The translations under genes were made by a program, and so were the position numbers. A stretch of DNA of 64,000 nt from Kutzneria sp. CA-103260. GTDB lineage: Bacteria; Actinomycetota; Actinomycetes; Mycobacteriales; Pseudonocardiaceae. The notes under the pieces are model-generated. The model was given only the letters and a program-made list of their open reading frames with translations, made no database searches and was not told the origin of the DNA. Shown here piece after piece: positions 1 to 7,935 of this stretch (position 1 is its first letter; the number at the start of each line of letters is the position of its first letter). The stretch spans positions 5,270,001-5,334,000 of the forward strand of contig NZ_CP073318.1 in assembly GCF_018263855.1 (NCBI RefSeq). Direction: 5' to 3'.

Positions 1-36
1 AGCCAATCTCGTGCGACCCCATTCGTGGCGGTGCCG

Positions 37-65
37 TTGACGAAGTGGTCCAGACCACCTACCGT
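37..65 (+). promoter_or_regulatory. Chitinase promoter with DasR-like (dre) operator
   Basis: A -35 box TTGACG (37-42) and a -10 box TACCGT (60-65) are 17 bp apart. The spacer and -10 edge hold AGTGGTCCAGACCACC (44-59), which contains the perfect 14-bp palindrome GTGGTCCAGACCAC (45-58) and matches the published Streptomyces DasR site ACTGGTCTAGACCACT at 13 of 16 positions. In streptomycetes such sites sit between the promoter boxes of chitinase genes and are relieved by glucosamine-6-phosphate. Regulation of this gene by a DasR homologue encoded elsewhere is inferred. Confidence 0.75.
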
Positions 66-166
66 GAGGCACGGCACACGCTTTGTCCCTTTTCACCGGG
101 TCCCCGCACTGGCCCCCCGCCGCCGCCCCGTGCCGGGATCCCTCCTGCGGATTCAGGGAGAAACGC

Positions 167-1387
167 ATGGCAATGTTCGGAAAGCGGCGGCTCATGGCGG
201 GCGCCGCGGCGTTGGTCGGCCTGGTCGCCGCCTCGCTCGTGGGCGCCGCCCCCGCGTCCACCGCCGCTCCGGCCGCCGGCGGCAACACGATGGTCGGCTA
301 CTTCACCAACTGGGGCATCTACGACCGCGCCTACCAGGTGAAGAACCTGCAGAGCAGCGGCACCGCGGGCAAGCTGAACGTGATCAACTACGCGTTCGGC
401 AGCACCGCCAACGGCCAGTGCTCGCTGACCGACGCCTACGCCGACTACCAGAAGGTGTTCGACGCCAGCACCAGCGTCGACGGCAAGGCCGACACCGGCC
501 CGCTGTACGGCAACTTCGGCCAGCTGCGCAAGCTGAAGAAGATGCACCCCGGCCTGAAGGTGGTGTTCTCGGTCGGCGGCTGGACCCTGTCCAGCGGCTT
601 CACCGAGGCCGCGAAGAACCCGGCGGCGTTCGCCAACTCCTGCTACGCCATGGTCAAGGACTCGCGCTGGGCCGACGTCTTCGACGGCATCGACCTGGAC
701 TGGGAGTACCCCAACGCCTGCGGCCTGAGCTGTGACACCAGCGGCGCGGCGGCGTTCAAGAACGTGCTGTCGGCCGTGCGGGCCAAGTTCGGCTCCGGGG
801 CCCTGGTCACCGCGGCGATCACCGCCGACGGCACCAGCGGCGGCAAGATCGACGCCGCCGACTACGCCGCCGCCGCGCAGTACGTGAACTGGTACAACGT
901 GATGACCTACGACTACTTCGGCGCCTGGGCCCCGACCGGGCCGACCGCCCCGAACGCGCCGCTGAACTCCTACAGCGGCATCCCGACCGCCGGCTTCTAC
1001 GCCGACGCGGCCATCCAGAAGCTCAAGGGCAAGGGCATCGCGGCGGCCAAGCTGCTGCTGGGCATCGGCTTCTACGGCCGCGGCTGGACCGGCGTCACCC
1101 AGTCCGCCCCGGGTGGCTCCGCCACCGGCGCCGCGCCCGGCAAGTACGAGGCCGGCATCCAGGACTACAAGCTGCTCAAGACCTCCTGCCCGGCCACCGG
1201 CACCGTGGCCGGCACCGCCTACGCCAAGTGCGGCAGCCAGTGGTGGAGCTACGACACCCCGTCCACCATCGGCGGCAAGATGAGCTACGCCAAGTCCCAG
1301 GGCCTGGGCGGCGCGTTCTTCTGGTCCGCCGACGGTGACACCACCAACGGCGAGCTGGCCTCGGCCATGCGCGGCGGTCTCGGCTGA
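167..1387 (+). CDS. Secreted GH18 family chitinase
   Basis: This 406-residue enzyme is predicted to hydrolyse beta-1,4-N-acetylglucosamine links in chitin outside the cell. Residues 1 to about 35 form a signal peptide (FGKRR, a hydrophobic Ala/Val/Leu stretch, then an APAST-type cleavage region). The rest is a single GH18 TIM barrel beginning at MVGYFTNWG. The catalytic signature DGIDLDWEYP is intact, with D173, D176, D178 and the acid E180; SVGGW precedes it. No carbohydrate-binding module is visible. The start at 167 is preceded by AGGGAG; an upstream in-frame start at 83 would put 28 unlikely residues before the signal peptide. The dre-containing promoter upstream supports chitin-linked control. 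Confidence 0.95.
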   Translation: MAMFGKRRLMAGAAALVGLVAASLVGAAPASTAAPAAGGNTMVGYFTNWGIYDRAYQVKNLQSSGTAGKLNVINYAFGSTANGQCSLTDAYADYQKVFDASTSVDGKADTGPLYGNFGQLRKLKKMHPGLKVVFSVGGWTLSSGFTEAAKNPAAFANSCYAMVKDSRWADVFDGIDLDWEYPNACGLSCDTSGAAAFKNVLSAVRAKFGSGALVTAAITADGTSGGKIDAADYAAAAQYVNWYNVMTYDYFGAWAPTGPTAPNAPLNSYSGIPTAGFYADAAIQKLKGKGIAAAKLLLGIGFYGRGWTGVTQSAPGGSATGAAPGKYEAGIQDYKLLKTSCPATGTVAGTAYAKCGSQWWSYDTPSTIGGKMSYAKSQGLGGAFFWSADGDTTNGELASAMRGGLG

Positions 1388-1460
1388 TCTCCCGCTTTCC
1401 TGCTGCCCCGGGCGCTCCTCAAGCGTCCGGGGCACTGTCATTTCCGGGGCTACCCAGCGC

Positions 1461-1970
1461 TCACTCCTCGGCCGGGAACACGATGGGGCTCACCAGGTAG
1501 CGCGACCGGTCCGCGGTCGGTTCCTGCGCCAGCCGCGGCACGATCACCTCGCGCAGATCGGCCATGAATTCGGCCAACTCCGCACGGCTGAGCCAGATCG
1601 CGTGCTGCCGGAAGCCCACGAGGTCGGCGGTCGGGTCGACGCCGTCGCGGTCCAGGTAGGCGGTGAACTCGGCCAGCAGCGTGGCCAGCGCCAGATCGAA
1701 CCCCCGCCGGTAGTCGTCGACGGTGAGGTCCTCGGTCTCGATCGTCGAGTTGTGCAGCCGGTACGTCCGCTCGACCGCGCCACGAACCCGACGCTCGCTG
1801 GCCACCGCCAGCACCTCGCCGGCGGCCAGCGCCTCGACGTGCCGGTAGACCATCGCCTTCGAGACGTCCGGCAGCAGCTCGCACAGCTGCCCCGTGGTCA
1901 GCTCCCGCCCGCGCAGGGCGTGCACGATCCGCATCCGAACCGGGTGGGCCAGCAGTTCCATGGTGCTCAC
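1461..1970 (-). CDS. ArsR-like winged-helix transcriptional regulator
   Basis: This 169-residue protein has an N-terminal winged helix typical of ArsR/YdfF-like repressors (MELLAHPVRMRIVHALRG, then LTTGQLCELLPDVSKAMVYRH as the recognition helix region). Residues 70-169 form an uncharacterised helical effector domain. It starts with GTG at 1970; an in-frame ATG lies at 1961. It is divergent from the hydrolase gene starting at 2032, separated by only 61 bp that carry an inverted repeat, so autoregulation and control of the hydrolase are likely. The ligand cannot be told from sequence. Confidence 0.85.
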   Translation of the reverse strand: MSTMELLAHPVRMRIVHALRGRELTTGQLCELLPDVSKAMVYRHVEALAAGEVLAVASERRVRGAVERTYRLHNSTIETEDLTVDDYRRGFDLALATLLAEFTAYLDRDGVDPTADLVGFRQHAIWLSRAELAEFMADLREVIVPRLAQEPTADRSRYLVSPIVFPAEE

Positions 1971-1992
1971 GGGCTTATTTTCTCACATCGTG

Positions 1993-2021
1993 CTACCGTT
2001 CGCATAAGACGAGAATGGTAG
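1993..2021. promoter_or_regulatory. Candidate operator between ArsR-like regulator and hydrolase
   Basis: CTACCGTTC and GAATGGTAG form arms of an imperfect inverted repeat (8 of 9 pairs) separated by 11 bases, in the 61-bp divergent gap. The right arm touches the GGGGGAAG ribosome binding site of the downstream gene. Binding by the adjacent winged-helix regulator is inferred. Confidence 0.4.
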
Positions 2022-2031
2022 GGGGAAGACC

Positions 2032-3117
2032 GTGATGGCAATCGAAGCCGTGGTGAAGCTGGCCGGCGCGGGCCGGTTCGACGAGGTGGTGGACCTGTTC
2101 GCGCCGGAGCTGCGGGCGGCGGTGTCGGCGGACTTCGTGCGGATCGCCTGGACCAAGGAGGTCGGCGCGGTGCACGCCGTCGGCGAGCCGGTGAGCCTGG
2201 GCGACAACCGGTTCAGCGTGCTGCTGAACGGGACCGTCGAACTGCGGATGTCGGTGGACGACCAGGGGCGGGTGAACGGGCTCCGGCTGACGGCGGCCGG
2301 ACAGTGGGAGCCGCCGCTGTACGCGAAGCCGGAGCTCTTCACCGAACAGGAGGTGCTGGTCGGCTCCCAGCCCGGGGCATTGGTGTTGCCGCACAACGGA
2401 AACGGCGCAGGAATCGTGCTGCTGAGCGGCGCCGGCGCGTTCGACCGGGACGAGACCGCCGGCCCGGTGAAGATGCTCAAGGACCTCGCCTGGGGGCTGG
2501 CCGGCCTGGGTGTGGCGTCGGTCCGGTTCGACAAGCCGGCCGACGCGCCGACCCTGGTCGAGGAGTACCTGCCGGCCGCGGTCGCGGGCGTGGAACTCCT
2601 TGCCGGCCATGTGGATCGGGTGTTCGTGGCCGGCCACAGCGCCGGCGGCAAGATCGCCCCCAAGGTCGCCCAGTGGGCCCCGGCGGTGGCGGGCGTGGTG
2701 CTGCTGGCCGCGGACACGTCGCCGATGCCCGCGGCGGCCCTGCGCGTGGCCAGGCACTTGGACCTCGGGGTGGAGCTGATGACCCGGCTGGCCGCGCGGG
2801 CGGCGAGCCCCGACCTCACCCCGGACACTCCGGCCAGCGAGCTGCCGTTCGGCTTCCCAGCGACATATTGGTTGCAGCTCAGGGAGTACGACCAGGTCCG
2901 GACGGCCATCGAGGTGGACCGGCCGGTGCTGGCGCTACAGGGCGGCCGGGACTACCAGGTGACCGTCGAGGACGACCTGCCGGGCTGGCGGCGGGTGCCG
3001 CGGGCCGAGGTCCGGATCTACCCGGAGCTGGACCACATGTTCTTTGCCAGCAACGGTTCCCACCTGGACGAGACCGTGATCGCGGACATCGCTCAGTTCA
3101 CCCGGCGGCGGGCGTAG
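2032..3117 (+). CDS. DUF3887 plus alpha/beta hydrolase fusion
   Basis: This 361-residue protein has an N-terminal DUF3887-like domain (about 1-95, a cystatin/NTF2-like fold seen before hydrolases) and an alpha/beta hydrolase domain (about 110-361). The nucleophile elbow is GHSAGG (VFVAGHSAGGK). The acid is likely the Asp of LQGGRDYQV and the His that of ELDHMFF near the C-terminus. There is no signal peptide, so it is probably cytosolic. GTG 2032 and ATG 2035 are alternative starts, both served by GGGGGAAG. The 3' end overlaps the convergent IclR gene by 25 bp. The substrate is unknown. Confidence 0.85.
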   Translation: MMAIEAVVKLAGAGRFDEVVDLFAPELRAAVSADFVRIAWTKEVGAVHAVGEPVSLGDNRFSVLLNGTVELRMSVDDQGRVNGLRLTAAGQWEPPLYAKPELFTEQEVLVGSQPGALVLPHNGNGAGIVLLSGAGAFDRDETAGPVKMLKDLAWGLAGLGVASVRFDKPADAPTLVEEYLPAAVAGVELLAGHVDRVFVAGHSAGGKIAPKVAQWAPAVAGVVLLAADTSPMPAAALRVARHLDLGVELMTRLAARAASPDLTPDTPASELPFGFPATYWLQLREYDQVRTAIEVDRPVLALQGGRDYQVTVEDDLPGWRRVPRAEVRIYPELDHMFFASNGSHLDETVIADIAQFTRRRA

Positions 3118-3830
3118 CGCCGCAGCTCCGCCAGCAGCAGATCGACCATCTCCGGCAGTTTCTCGACGGCCTGGTCGTGCGGGCCGGCCAACGCCACGGC
3201 GCCGACGACCAGGCCCTGCTCCCACACGGGCGCGGCGACCGACGCGATGCCCCGCAGCATGGGCCCGCTGTCCCCCAAGGTGTAGCCGGTCTCGCGGACA
3301 CCGCTGAGCTCGGTCAGCAGGGCCAGGGCGGCGGCCCGGTCGTCGGGATAGCGGGCAGCGACCATCTCATGGCGTTCACGGTCGGGCATGTACGCCAGCA
3401 GAACGCGACCTACTGCCGTCTCGGGCAACGGGGTCCGCAGTTGCTGCACGGTCAGGTAGTTGAAGGGATCGTCGGTGCCGGCCCAGTCGGCGTACACGGA
3501 GGTGTCCCCGGTGCGCACGGCCAGCACGGCGCTCAGGCCGGTGCGGTCGAACAGGTCGACCAGGTCGGAGTGGTTGACCGTGGACACGAGCCGCTGCCCG
3601 GACCGCATGGCCAGCAGGTAGGGCGCGGCGCCGAGCCGGAAGCGCTTGCCGTCCTCCTCCAGGTAGCCGACGGCGACAAGGCCGTTGACCAGCTTCTGCA
3701 CCGAGGACACCGGCGCGTGCAGGCGCAGGGCCAGCTGGGTCAGGGTCAGGCCGGCCCGCTCGGTGACCACCGCCTCCAGGATCTCCGCGATCCGGTCCAC
3801 CGCCCGGTGGTGCGGCCGGAGCTCCGCCAT
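3093..3830 (-). CDS. IclR family transcriptional regulator
   Basis: This 245-residue regulator has an N-terminal winged helix (about 5-65, with LTLTQLALRLHAPVSSVQKL) and a C-terminal IclR effector-binding GAF-like domain (about 75-240, with LPETAVGRVLLAYMPD and GYTLGD...GIASVAAPVW). It is divergent from the acyl-CoA catabolic cluster starting at 3935, and a 14-bp palindrome lies between them. Family members bind small carboxylates or aromatic acids; control of the neighbouring CoA-transferase operon is inferred. Its 3' end overlaps the convergent hydrolase gene by 25 bp. Confidence 0.9.
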   Translation of the reverse strand: MAELRPHHRAVDRIAEILEAVVTERAGLTLTQLALRLHAPVSSVQKLVNGLVAVGYLEEDGKRFRLGAAPYLLAMRSGQRLVSTVNHSDLVDLFDRTGLSAVLAVRTGDTSVYADWAGTDDPFNYLTVQQLRTPLPETAVGRVLLAYMPDRERHEMVAARYPDDRAAALALLTELSGVRETGYTLGDSGPMLRGIASVAAPVWEQGLVVGAVALAGPHDQAVEKLPEMVDLLLAELRRYARRRVN

Positions 3831-3841
3831 GATCGCCTCCT

Positions 3842-3855
3842 TACCTATATAGGTA
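3842..3855. promoter_or_regulatory. Perfect palindrome TACCTATATAGGTA, candidate IclR operator
   Basis: A 14-bp perfect palindrome, AT-rich against this GC background, lies 11 bp upstream of the IclR start and 79 bp upstream of the CoA transferase start. IclR proteins usually bind short palindromes in such divergent gaps. It is the only strong dyad seen in the gap. Confidence 0.5.
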
Positions 3856-3934
3856 GAACCGTATCACATTGCGTAAAGCTGACCGGCGGGGCAAAGTAGT
3901 TCATGTAAGGCAAACAACTGAGGAGGCGGAGAGC

Positions 3935-5125
3935 ATGGGGGCTCTGGACGGCATCAGGGTGATCGACCTCGCGACGGTGGTCATGGGCCCGTACGCCACA
4001 CAGATCCTCGGCGACATGGGCGCCGACGTGATCAAGGTGGAGCCGCCGACCGGCGACATGAGCCGGTTGACCGCCCCGTACCGCAACGAGGGCATGGGAT
4101 CGCTGGCCCTCAACGTGAACCGCAACAAGCGAGCGGTCTGCATCGACCTGAAGAACCCGCGCGGCAAGCAGGTCTTCCTGGACCTGGTGAAGACGGCCGA
4201 CGTGGTGGTGACCAACATGCGCCCGGGCGCGCTGCACCGGCTGGGCCTGGACTACGAACAGCTGGCTGAGGTCAACCCCGGCCTGATCTACTGCAACGCG
4301 CAGGGCTTCCGCAGCGACTCGACGCTGGCCGACCGCGCCGCCTACGACGAGATCGTGCAGGCCGCGTCCGGCACCGCCGACCTGATGCGCCGCGCCACCG
4401 GCACGCCGACCTACATGCCGACCATTCTCGGCGACAAGGTCAGCGGGCTGACGATTGTCTACAGTGTCCTGGCGGCACTGGTGCACAAGCAGCGCACCGG
4501 CGAGGGCCAGCGCGTCGAGGTGCCGATGACCGACACGATGCTCGCCTTCAACCTGGTCGAGCACCTGGCCGGCCGCACCTTCGAGCCGGCCGCCGGCCTG
4601 ATGGGCTTCTCCCGCTCGCTGTCCCCCGGCCACCGGGCCGTGCAGACCAGGGACGGCTGGGCCTGCATCCTGCCCTACAGCAAGCGCAACATCGAGGACT
4701 TCTTCACCGAGGTCGGCCACCCCGAGGCCCTGGCCGACCCGCGGTTCCAGGACTCGGCCAGCCTGGCCGCCAACTTCGACGCCTTCTACGACCTGATCGA
4801 GAAGTACGCCGGCGAGCGGACGACGGCCGAATGGGAAGCGACCTGCGCCCGGCTGAGCATTCCCTTCGCCCCGGTGCTGGACCTGGACGACGTCACCGAG
4901 GACCCCTACGTCAACGAGGTCGGCCTGCTGGAGACGGCCGAGCACCCCACCGAAGGCACCTATCGGGTGATCGGCTCCCCCGTGCGGTTCTCGGCCACGC
5001 CTGCGAGTGTTCGGAGGCACGCGCCGCGACTGGGGCAGGACAACGACGAGGTGCTCGGCGAGCTCGGGTACTCCGCGGACGAACTTCGTGAGCTGGCCGA
5101 GGCCGGCGTCACGGCAAGGAGGTAG
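3935..5125 (+). CDS. Family III CoA transferase (CaiB/BaiF)
   Basis: This 396-residue enzyme is predicted to move CoA from a donor acyl-CoA to a carboxylic acid. Family features are the opening LDGIRVIDLATVVMGPYATQ, GADVIKVEPP, LNVNRNKRAVCIDLKNPRG and the catalytic aspartate region AAYDEIVQAASG (D138). Start ATG 3935 follows GGAGGCGGA; an earlier in-frame start would add 22 unlikely residues. Its TAG stop overlaps the GTG start of the decarboxylase by one base. Relatives include formyl-CoA, crotonobetaine and succinyl-CoA:glutarate transferases. The glutaryl-CoA-dehydrogenase-like neighbour makes a glutarate-type acid plausible, but the substrate is not proven. Confidence 0.9.
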   Translation: MGALDGIRVIDLATVVMGPYATQILGDMGADVIKVEPPTGDMSRLTAPYRNEGMGSLALNVNRNKRAVCIDLKNPRGKQVFLDLVKTADVVVTNMRPGALHRLGLDYEQLAEVNPGLIYCNAQGFRSDSTLADRAAYDEIVQAASGTADLMRRATGTPTYMPTILGDKVSGLTIVYSVLAALVHKQRTGEGQRVEVPMTDTMLAFNLVEHLAGRTFEPAAGLMGFSRSLSPGHRAVQTRDGWACILPYSKRNIEDFFTEVGHPEALADPRFQDSASLAANFDAFYDLIEKYAGERTTAEWEATCARLSIPFAPVLDLDDVTEDPYVNEVGLLETAEHPTEGTYRVIGSPVRFSATPASVRRHAPRLGQDNDEVLGELGYSADELRELAEAGVTARR

Positions 5126-5868
5126 TGGTGAAGGCATCCGAAGTGGCCACCCGGCTGGCGACCCCGCTGACCGCGCCGGCCTGGGCGCCGGTCCGGTCGC
5201 GGTTCACCGACCGCGAGTACCTGAACATCGTCTACCGCACGGATCCCGAGGCCCTGCGCGCCGCCGTGCCGGAGCCGCTGGAGTTCGACGAACCCCTGGT
5301 CCGGTTCGAGGTCATGAAGATGGGCGACAGCACCAGCTTCGGCCCGTACACCGAGTCCGGCCAGGTGATCCCGGTCCGCTTCGGCGAGGAGCGCGGCGAG
5401 TACCTGCACGCGATGTACCTGGACAACGTGGCCGCGACCGTGGCCGGCCGGGAGATCAGCGCCTACCCCAAGAGCACCGGCTCGCCCCGGCTGTTCGCCG
5501 ACACCGGCGCGCTGGTCGGCACCCTGGACTACGGCACGCAGCGGGTGGCCACCGCGACCATGGGCTACAAGCACTACGCCATGGACCTGGAAGCGGCCAA
5601 GGCCGAGCTGACCCTGCCCACCTACATGGTCAAGATCGTGCCCGGCTACGAGCGGGCGCCGCGGGTGTGCGAACTGGTCCGCACCCAGATCACCGACATC
5701 ACGGTGAAGGCCGCGTGGACCGGACCGGCCCGGTTGCAGCTGTTCCAGCACGTGCTGGCCCCGCTGGCCGACCTGCCGGTGCTGGAGGTCGTGTCGGCCA
5801 GCCACATCATCACCGACCTGACGCTGTCCGGCGTCCAGCCGGTGTTCGACTACCTGAAGGAGCGCTGA
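5125..5868 (+). CDS. adc: Acetoacetate decarboxylase
   Basis: This 247-residue protein closely matches the clostridial enzyme (244 residues) along its whole length, for example NREY/DREYLNIVYRTD, AVPEPLEFDEPLVRFE, YTESGQVIPV, VGTLDYGTQRVATATMGYKH and AWTGPARLQLF. It converts acetoacetate to acetone and CO2. The Schiff-base lysine is K116 in AYPKSTG; the clostridial enzyme has a second Lys next to it, here replaced by Ser. GTG at 5125 overlaps the upstream stop; a second GTG follows at 5128. It is the second gene of the IclR-linked cluster. Confidence 0.92.
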   Translation: MVKASEVATRLATPLTAPAWAPVRSRFTDREYLNIVYRTDPEALRAAVPEPLEFDEPLVRFEVMKMGDSTSFGPYTESGQVIPVRFGEERGEYLHAMYLDNVAATVAGREISAYPKSTGSPRLFADTGALVGTLDYGTQRVATATMGYKHYAMDLEAAKAELTLPTYMVKIVPGYERAPRVCELVRTQITDITVKAAWTGPARLQLFQHVLAPLADLPVLEVVSASHIITDLTLSGVQPVFDYLKER

Positions 5869-5871
5869 CCC

Positions 5872-6753
5872 ATGATTCTCGCGATCGTCGGCGCCGGCAC
5901 CATCGGCCTGTCCTGGACGACCCTGATGCTGGCCGAGGGGCACACCGTGCGCGTCACGGATCCCCGTCCGGACCTGGAGCAGGCCGTGCACGACGCGGTC
6001 CGCGAGTTCGCCCCGACCGTCCCCGGTTTCACCGGGACAGCGGCGGAACTCCTGTCCCGCCTGGAGATCGTCGGCTCGGTCGAGCAGGCCGTCGACGGTG
6101 TGCACGCGGTGCAGGAGAATGGCCCGGAACGCCTGGAGTTCAAGCAGGATCTGTTCGCGGCCATCGAGAAAGCCGCTCCGGCCAACGCTTTGATCCTGTC
6201 CTCCACCTCGGGCCTGACGCCGTCCTCGATGTCGGCGAAGATGGCCGACCCCGGGCGGCTCGTGGTCGGGCACCCGTTCAACCCGCCGCACCTGCTGCCG
6301 CTGGTGGAGGTGGTCGGCGCGGACGAGGCGGAAGTGGCGCGGGCCAAGGAGTTCTACCACTCGCTGGGCAAGGTTCCGGTGGTGGTGCACAAGGAGATCC
6401 GCGGTCACGTCGCCAACCGCCTGCAGCGCGTGCTGTTCGAGGAGTGCGTGAACCTGGTCGAGCAGGGCGTGGTGTCCATCCCGGAGCTGGACGACATCGT
6501 CACCAACTCCATCGGCGTGCGGTGGGCCACGGTCGGACCGTTCCTGGCCTTCCACCTCGGCGGCGGCCCGGGCGGGCTGCGGCACATGATGGCCCACCTC
6601 ATGCCCTACATCCCCGAAGACGTGCAGGCGCGCCTGGCCGACCAGGTCGAGGCCGTCTATCCCCTGGCGGACAACGACAAGCGCGCCGAGAAGCGCGACC
6701 GCCAGCAGCTCGAGATCATCAGTTTCAAGGAGCGTGACAACGATGTCCGGTGA
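5872..6753 (+). CDS. 3-hydroxyacyl-CoA dehydrogenase family protein, NAD-dependent
   Basis: This 293-residue protein has an N-terminal Rossmann domain (VGAGTIGLSWTTLMLAEGH) and a C-terminal helical dimerisation domain. The motifs SSTSGLTPS, GHPFNPPHLLPLVEVV (catalytic His-Pro-Phe-Asn) and RGHVANRLQRVLFEE are clear. The sequence resembles both 3-hydroxybutyryl-CoA dehydrogenases and L-carnitine/L-gulonate 3-dehydrogenases, so the substrate may be a CoA ester or a free hydroxy acid. It begins 3 bp after adc and its end overlaps the acyl-CoA dehydrogenase start by 11 bp. Confidence 0.88.
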   Translation: MILAIVGAGTIGLSWTTLMLAEGHTVRVTDPRPDLEQAVHDAVREFAPTVPGFTGTAAELLSRLEIVGSVEQAVDGVHAVQENGPERLEFKQDLFAAIEKAAPANALILSSTSGLTPSSMSAKMADPGRLVVGHPFNPPHLLPLVEVVGADEAEVARAKEFYHSLGKVPVVVHKEIRGHVANRLQRVLFEECVNLVEQGVVSIPELDDIVTNSIGVRWATVGPFLAFHLGGGPGGLRHMMAHLMPYIPEDVQARLADQVEAVYPLADNDKRAEKRDRQQLEIISFKERDNDVR

Positions 6754-7891
6754 CTTCTACGACTTCCAGGGCCTGCTGACCGACGAGGAGCAGGCGATCG
6801 TCGAGAAGACCCGGGAGTTCCTGCGCACCGAGGTCGCGCCGATCGCCAACGAGGCGTGGGCCAACGCCGAGTTCCCGCACCAGATCGTGAAGGGCTTCGC
6901 CGAGCTGGACATCGCCGGCCTGGCCTACCGCGGCGGCCGCAGCCTGCTCACCGGCTTCCTGGCCATGGAGATGAACCGGGTCGACCCGTCGCTGGCCACC
7001 TTCTTCGGCGTCCACAGTGGACTCGCCATGGGCAGCATCAACCGCTGCGGCTCGGACGAGCAGAAGCAGCGCTGGCTGCCGGCGATGGCTCGGATGGAGA
7101 AGATCGGCGCGTTCGCGCTGACCGAACCCAACGGCGGCTCCGACGTGGCCGGCGGCCTGAAGACCACCGCCCGGCGGGACGGCGACACCTGGATCCTCAA
7201 CGGCGCCAAGCGGTGGATCGGCAACGCCACCTTCGCCGACCTGGTCGTGGTGTGGGCCCGGGACGAGGCCGACAACAAGGTCAAGGGTTTCGTGGTGGAG
7301 AAGGACACCCCCGGCTTCATCGCCACCAAGATCGAGCACAAGATGGCCCTGCGCACCGTGCAGAACGCCGACATCACGCTGACCGACTGCCGCGTGCCCG
7401 AGGCCAACCGGCTGCAGAACGCCCACGGTTTCCGGGACACCGCCGACATCCTGCGGCAGACCCGCGGCGGCGTGGCCTGGCAGTCGGTCGGTGTCATGAT
7501 GGGCGCGTACGACCTCGCGCTGGCCTACGCCAAGGAACGCGTCCAGTTCGGCAAGCCGATCGCCAGTTTCCAACTGGTGCAGGACCTGCTGGTGAAGATG
7601 CTGGGCAACGTCACCGCGTCGCTGGGCATGGTCGTCCGGCTGGCCCAGCTGCAGGACGAGGGCGTGTACCAGGACGAGCACTCCTCGCTGGCCAAGGCCT
7701 TCTGCACCTCGCGGATGCGCGAGGCGGTCGGCTGGGCCCGGGAGATCCTGGGCGGCAACGGGATCGTGCTGGACTACAACGTCGGCCGGTTCGTCGCCGA
7801 CGCCGAGGCGGTGTACTCGTACGAGGGCACCCGGGAGATCAACTCGCTGGTGACCGGCCGCGCCATCACCGGCCTGAGCGCCTTCGTGTAA
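6743..7891 (+). CDS. Acyl-CoA dehydrogenase, glutaryl-CoA dehydrogenase-like
   Basis: This 382-residue flavoenzyme has the usual acyl-CoA dehydrogenase N-terminal, beta-barrel and C-terminal domains (GAFALTEPNGGSDVAGG; NGAKRWIGNATFADLVVVWARD; LGGNGIVLDYNV). The C-terminal YSYEGTREINSLVTGRAITG is like the segment around the catalytic base of glutaryl-CoA dehydrogenases, which both oxidise and decarboxylate to crotonyl-CoA. ATG 6743 has AAGGAG ten bases upstream; a GTG at 6734 is too close to it. It is the last gene of the cluster and is followed by a strong palindrome. Confidence 0.85.
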   Translation: MSGDFYDFQGLLTDEEQAIVEKTREFLRTEVAPIANEAWANAEFPHQIVKGFAELDIAGLAYRGGRSLLTGFLAMEMNRVDPSLATFFGVHSGLAMGSINRCGSDEQKQRWLPAMARMEKIGAFALTEPNGGSDVAGGLKTTARRDGDTWILNGAKRWIGNATFADLVVVWARDEADNKVKGFVVEKDTPGFIATKIEHKMALRTVQNADITLTDCRVPEANRLQNAHGFRDTADILRQTRGGVAWQSVGVMMGAYDLALAYAKERVQFGKPIASFQLVQDLLVKMLGNVTASLGMVVRLAQLQDEGVYQDEHSSLAKAFCTSRMREAVGWAREILGGNGIVLDYNVGRFVADAEAVYSYEGTREINSLVTGRAITGLSAFV

Positions 7892-7901
7892 ACAGGGATC
7901 C

Positions 7902-7935
7902 GGCAAACCGGGCGGCCGCGGCCGCCCGGTTTGCC
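7902..7935. terminator. Perfect 34-bp palindrome, bidirectional terminator
   Basis: GGCAAACCGGGCGGCCG is followed at once by its exact reverse complement. It lies 10 bp after the acyl-CoA dehydrogenase stop and abuts the stop of the convergent LanC-like gene. No U-tract is present, which is common for actinobacterial terminators. Confidence 0.8.

Noticed and set aside
59..1441. Long open frames opposite the chitinase and many other genes
   Set aside because: They are antisense shadows caused by high GC; they lack family motifs and are rich in Arg/Gly/Ala.
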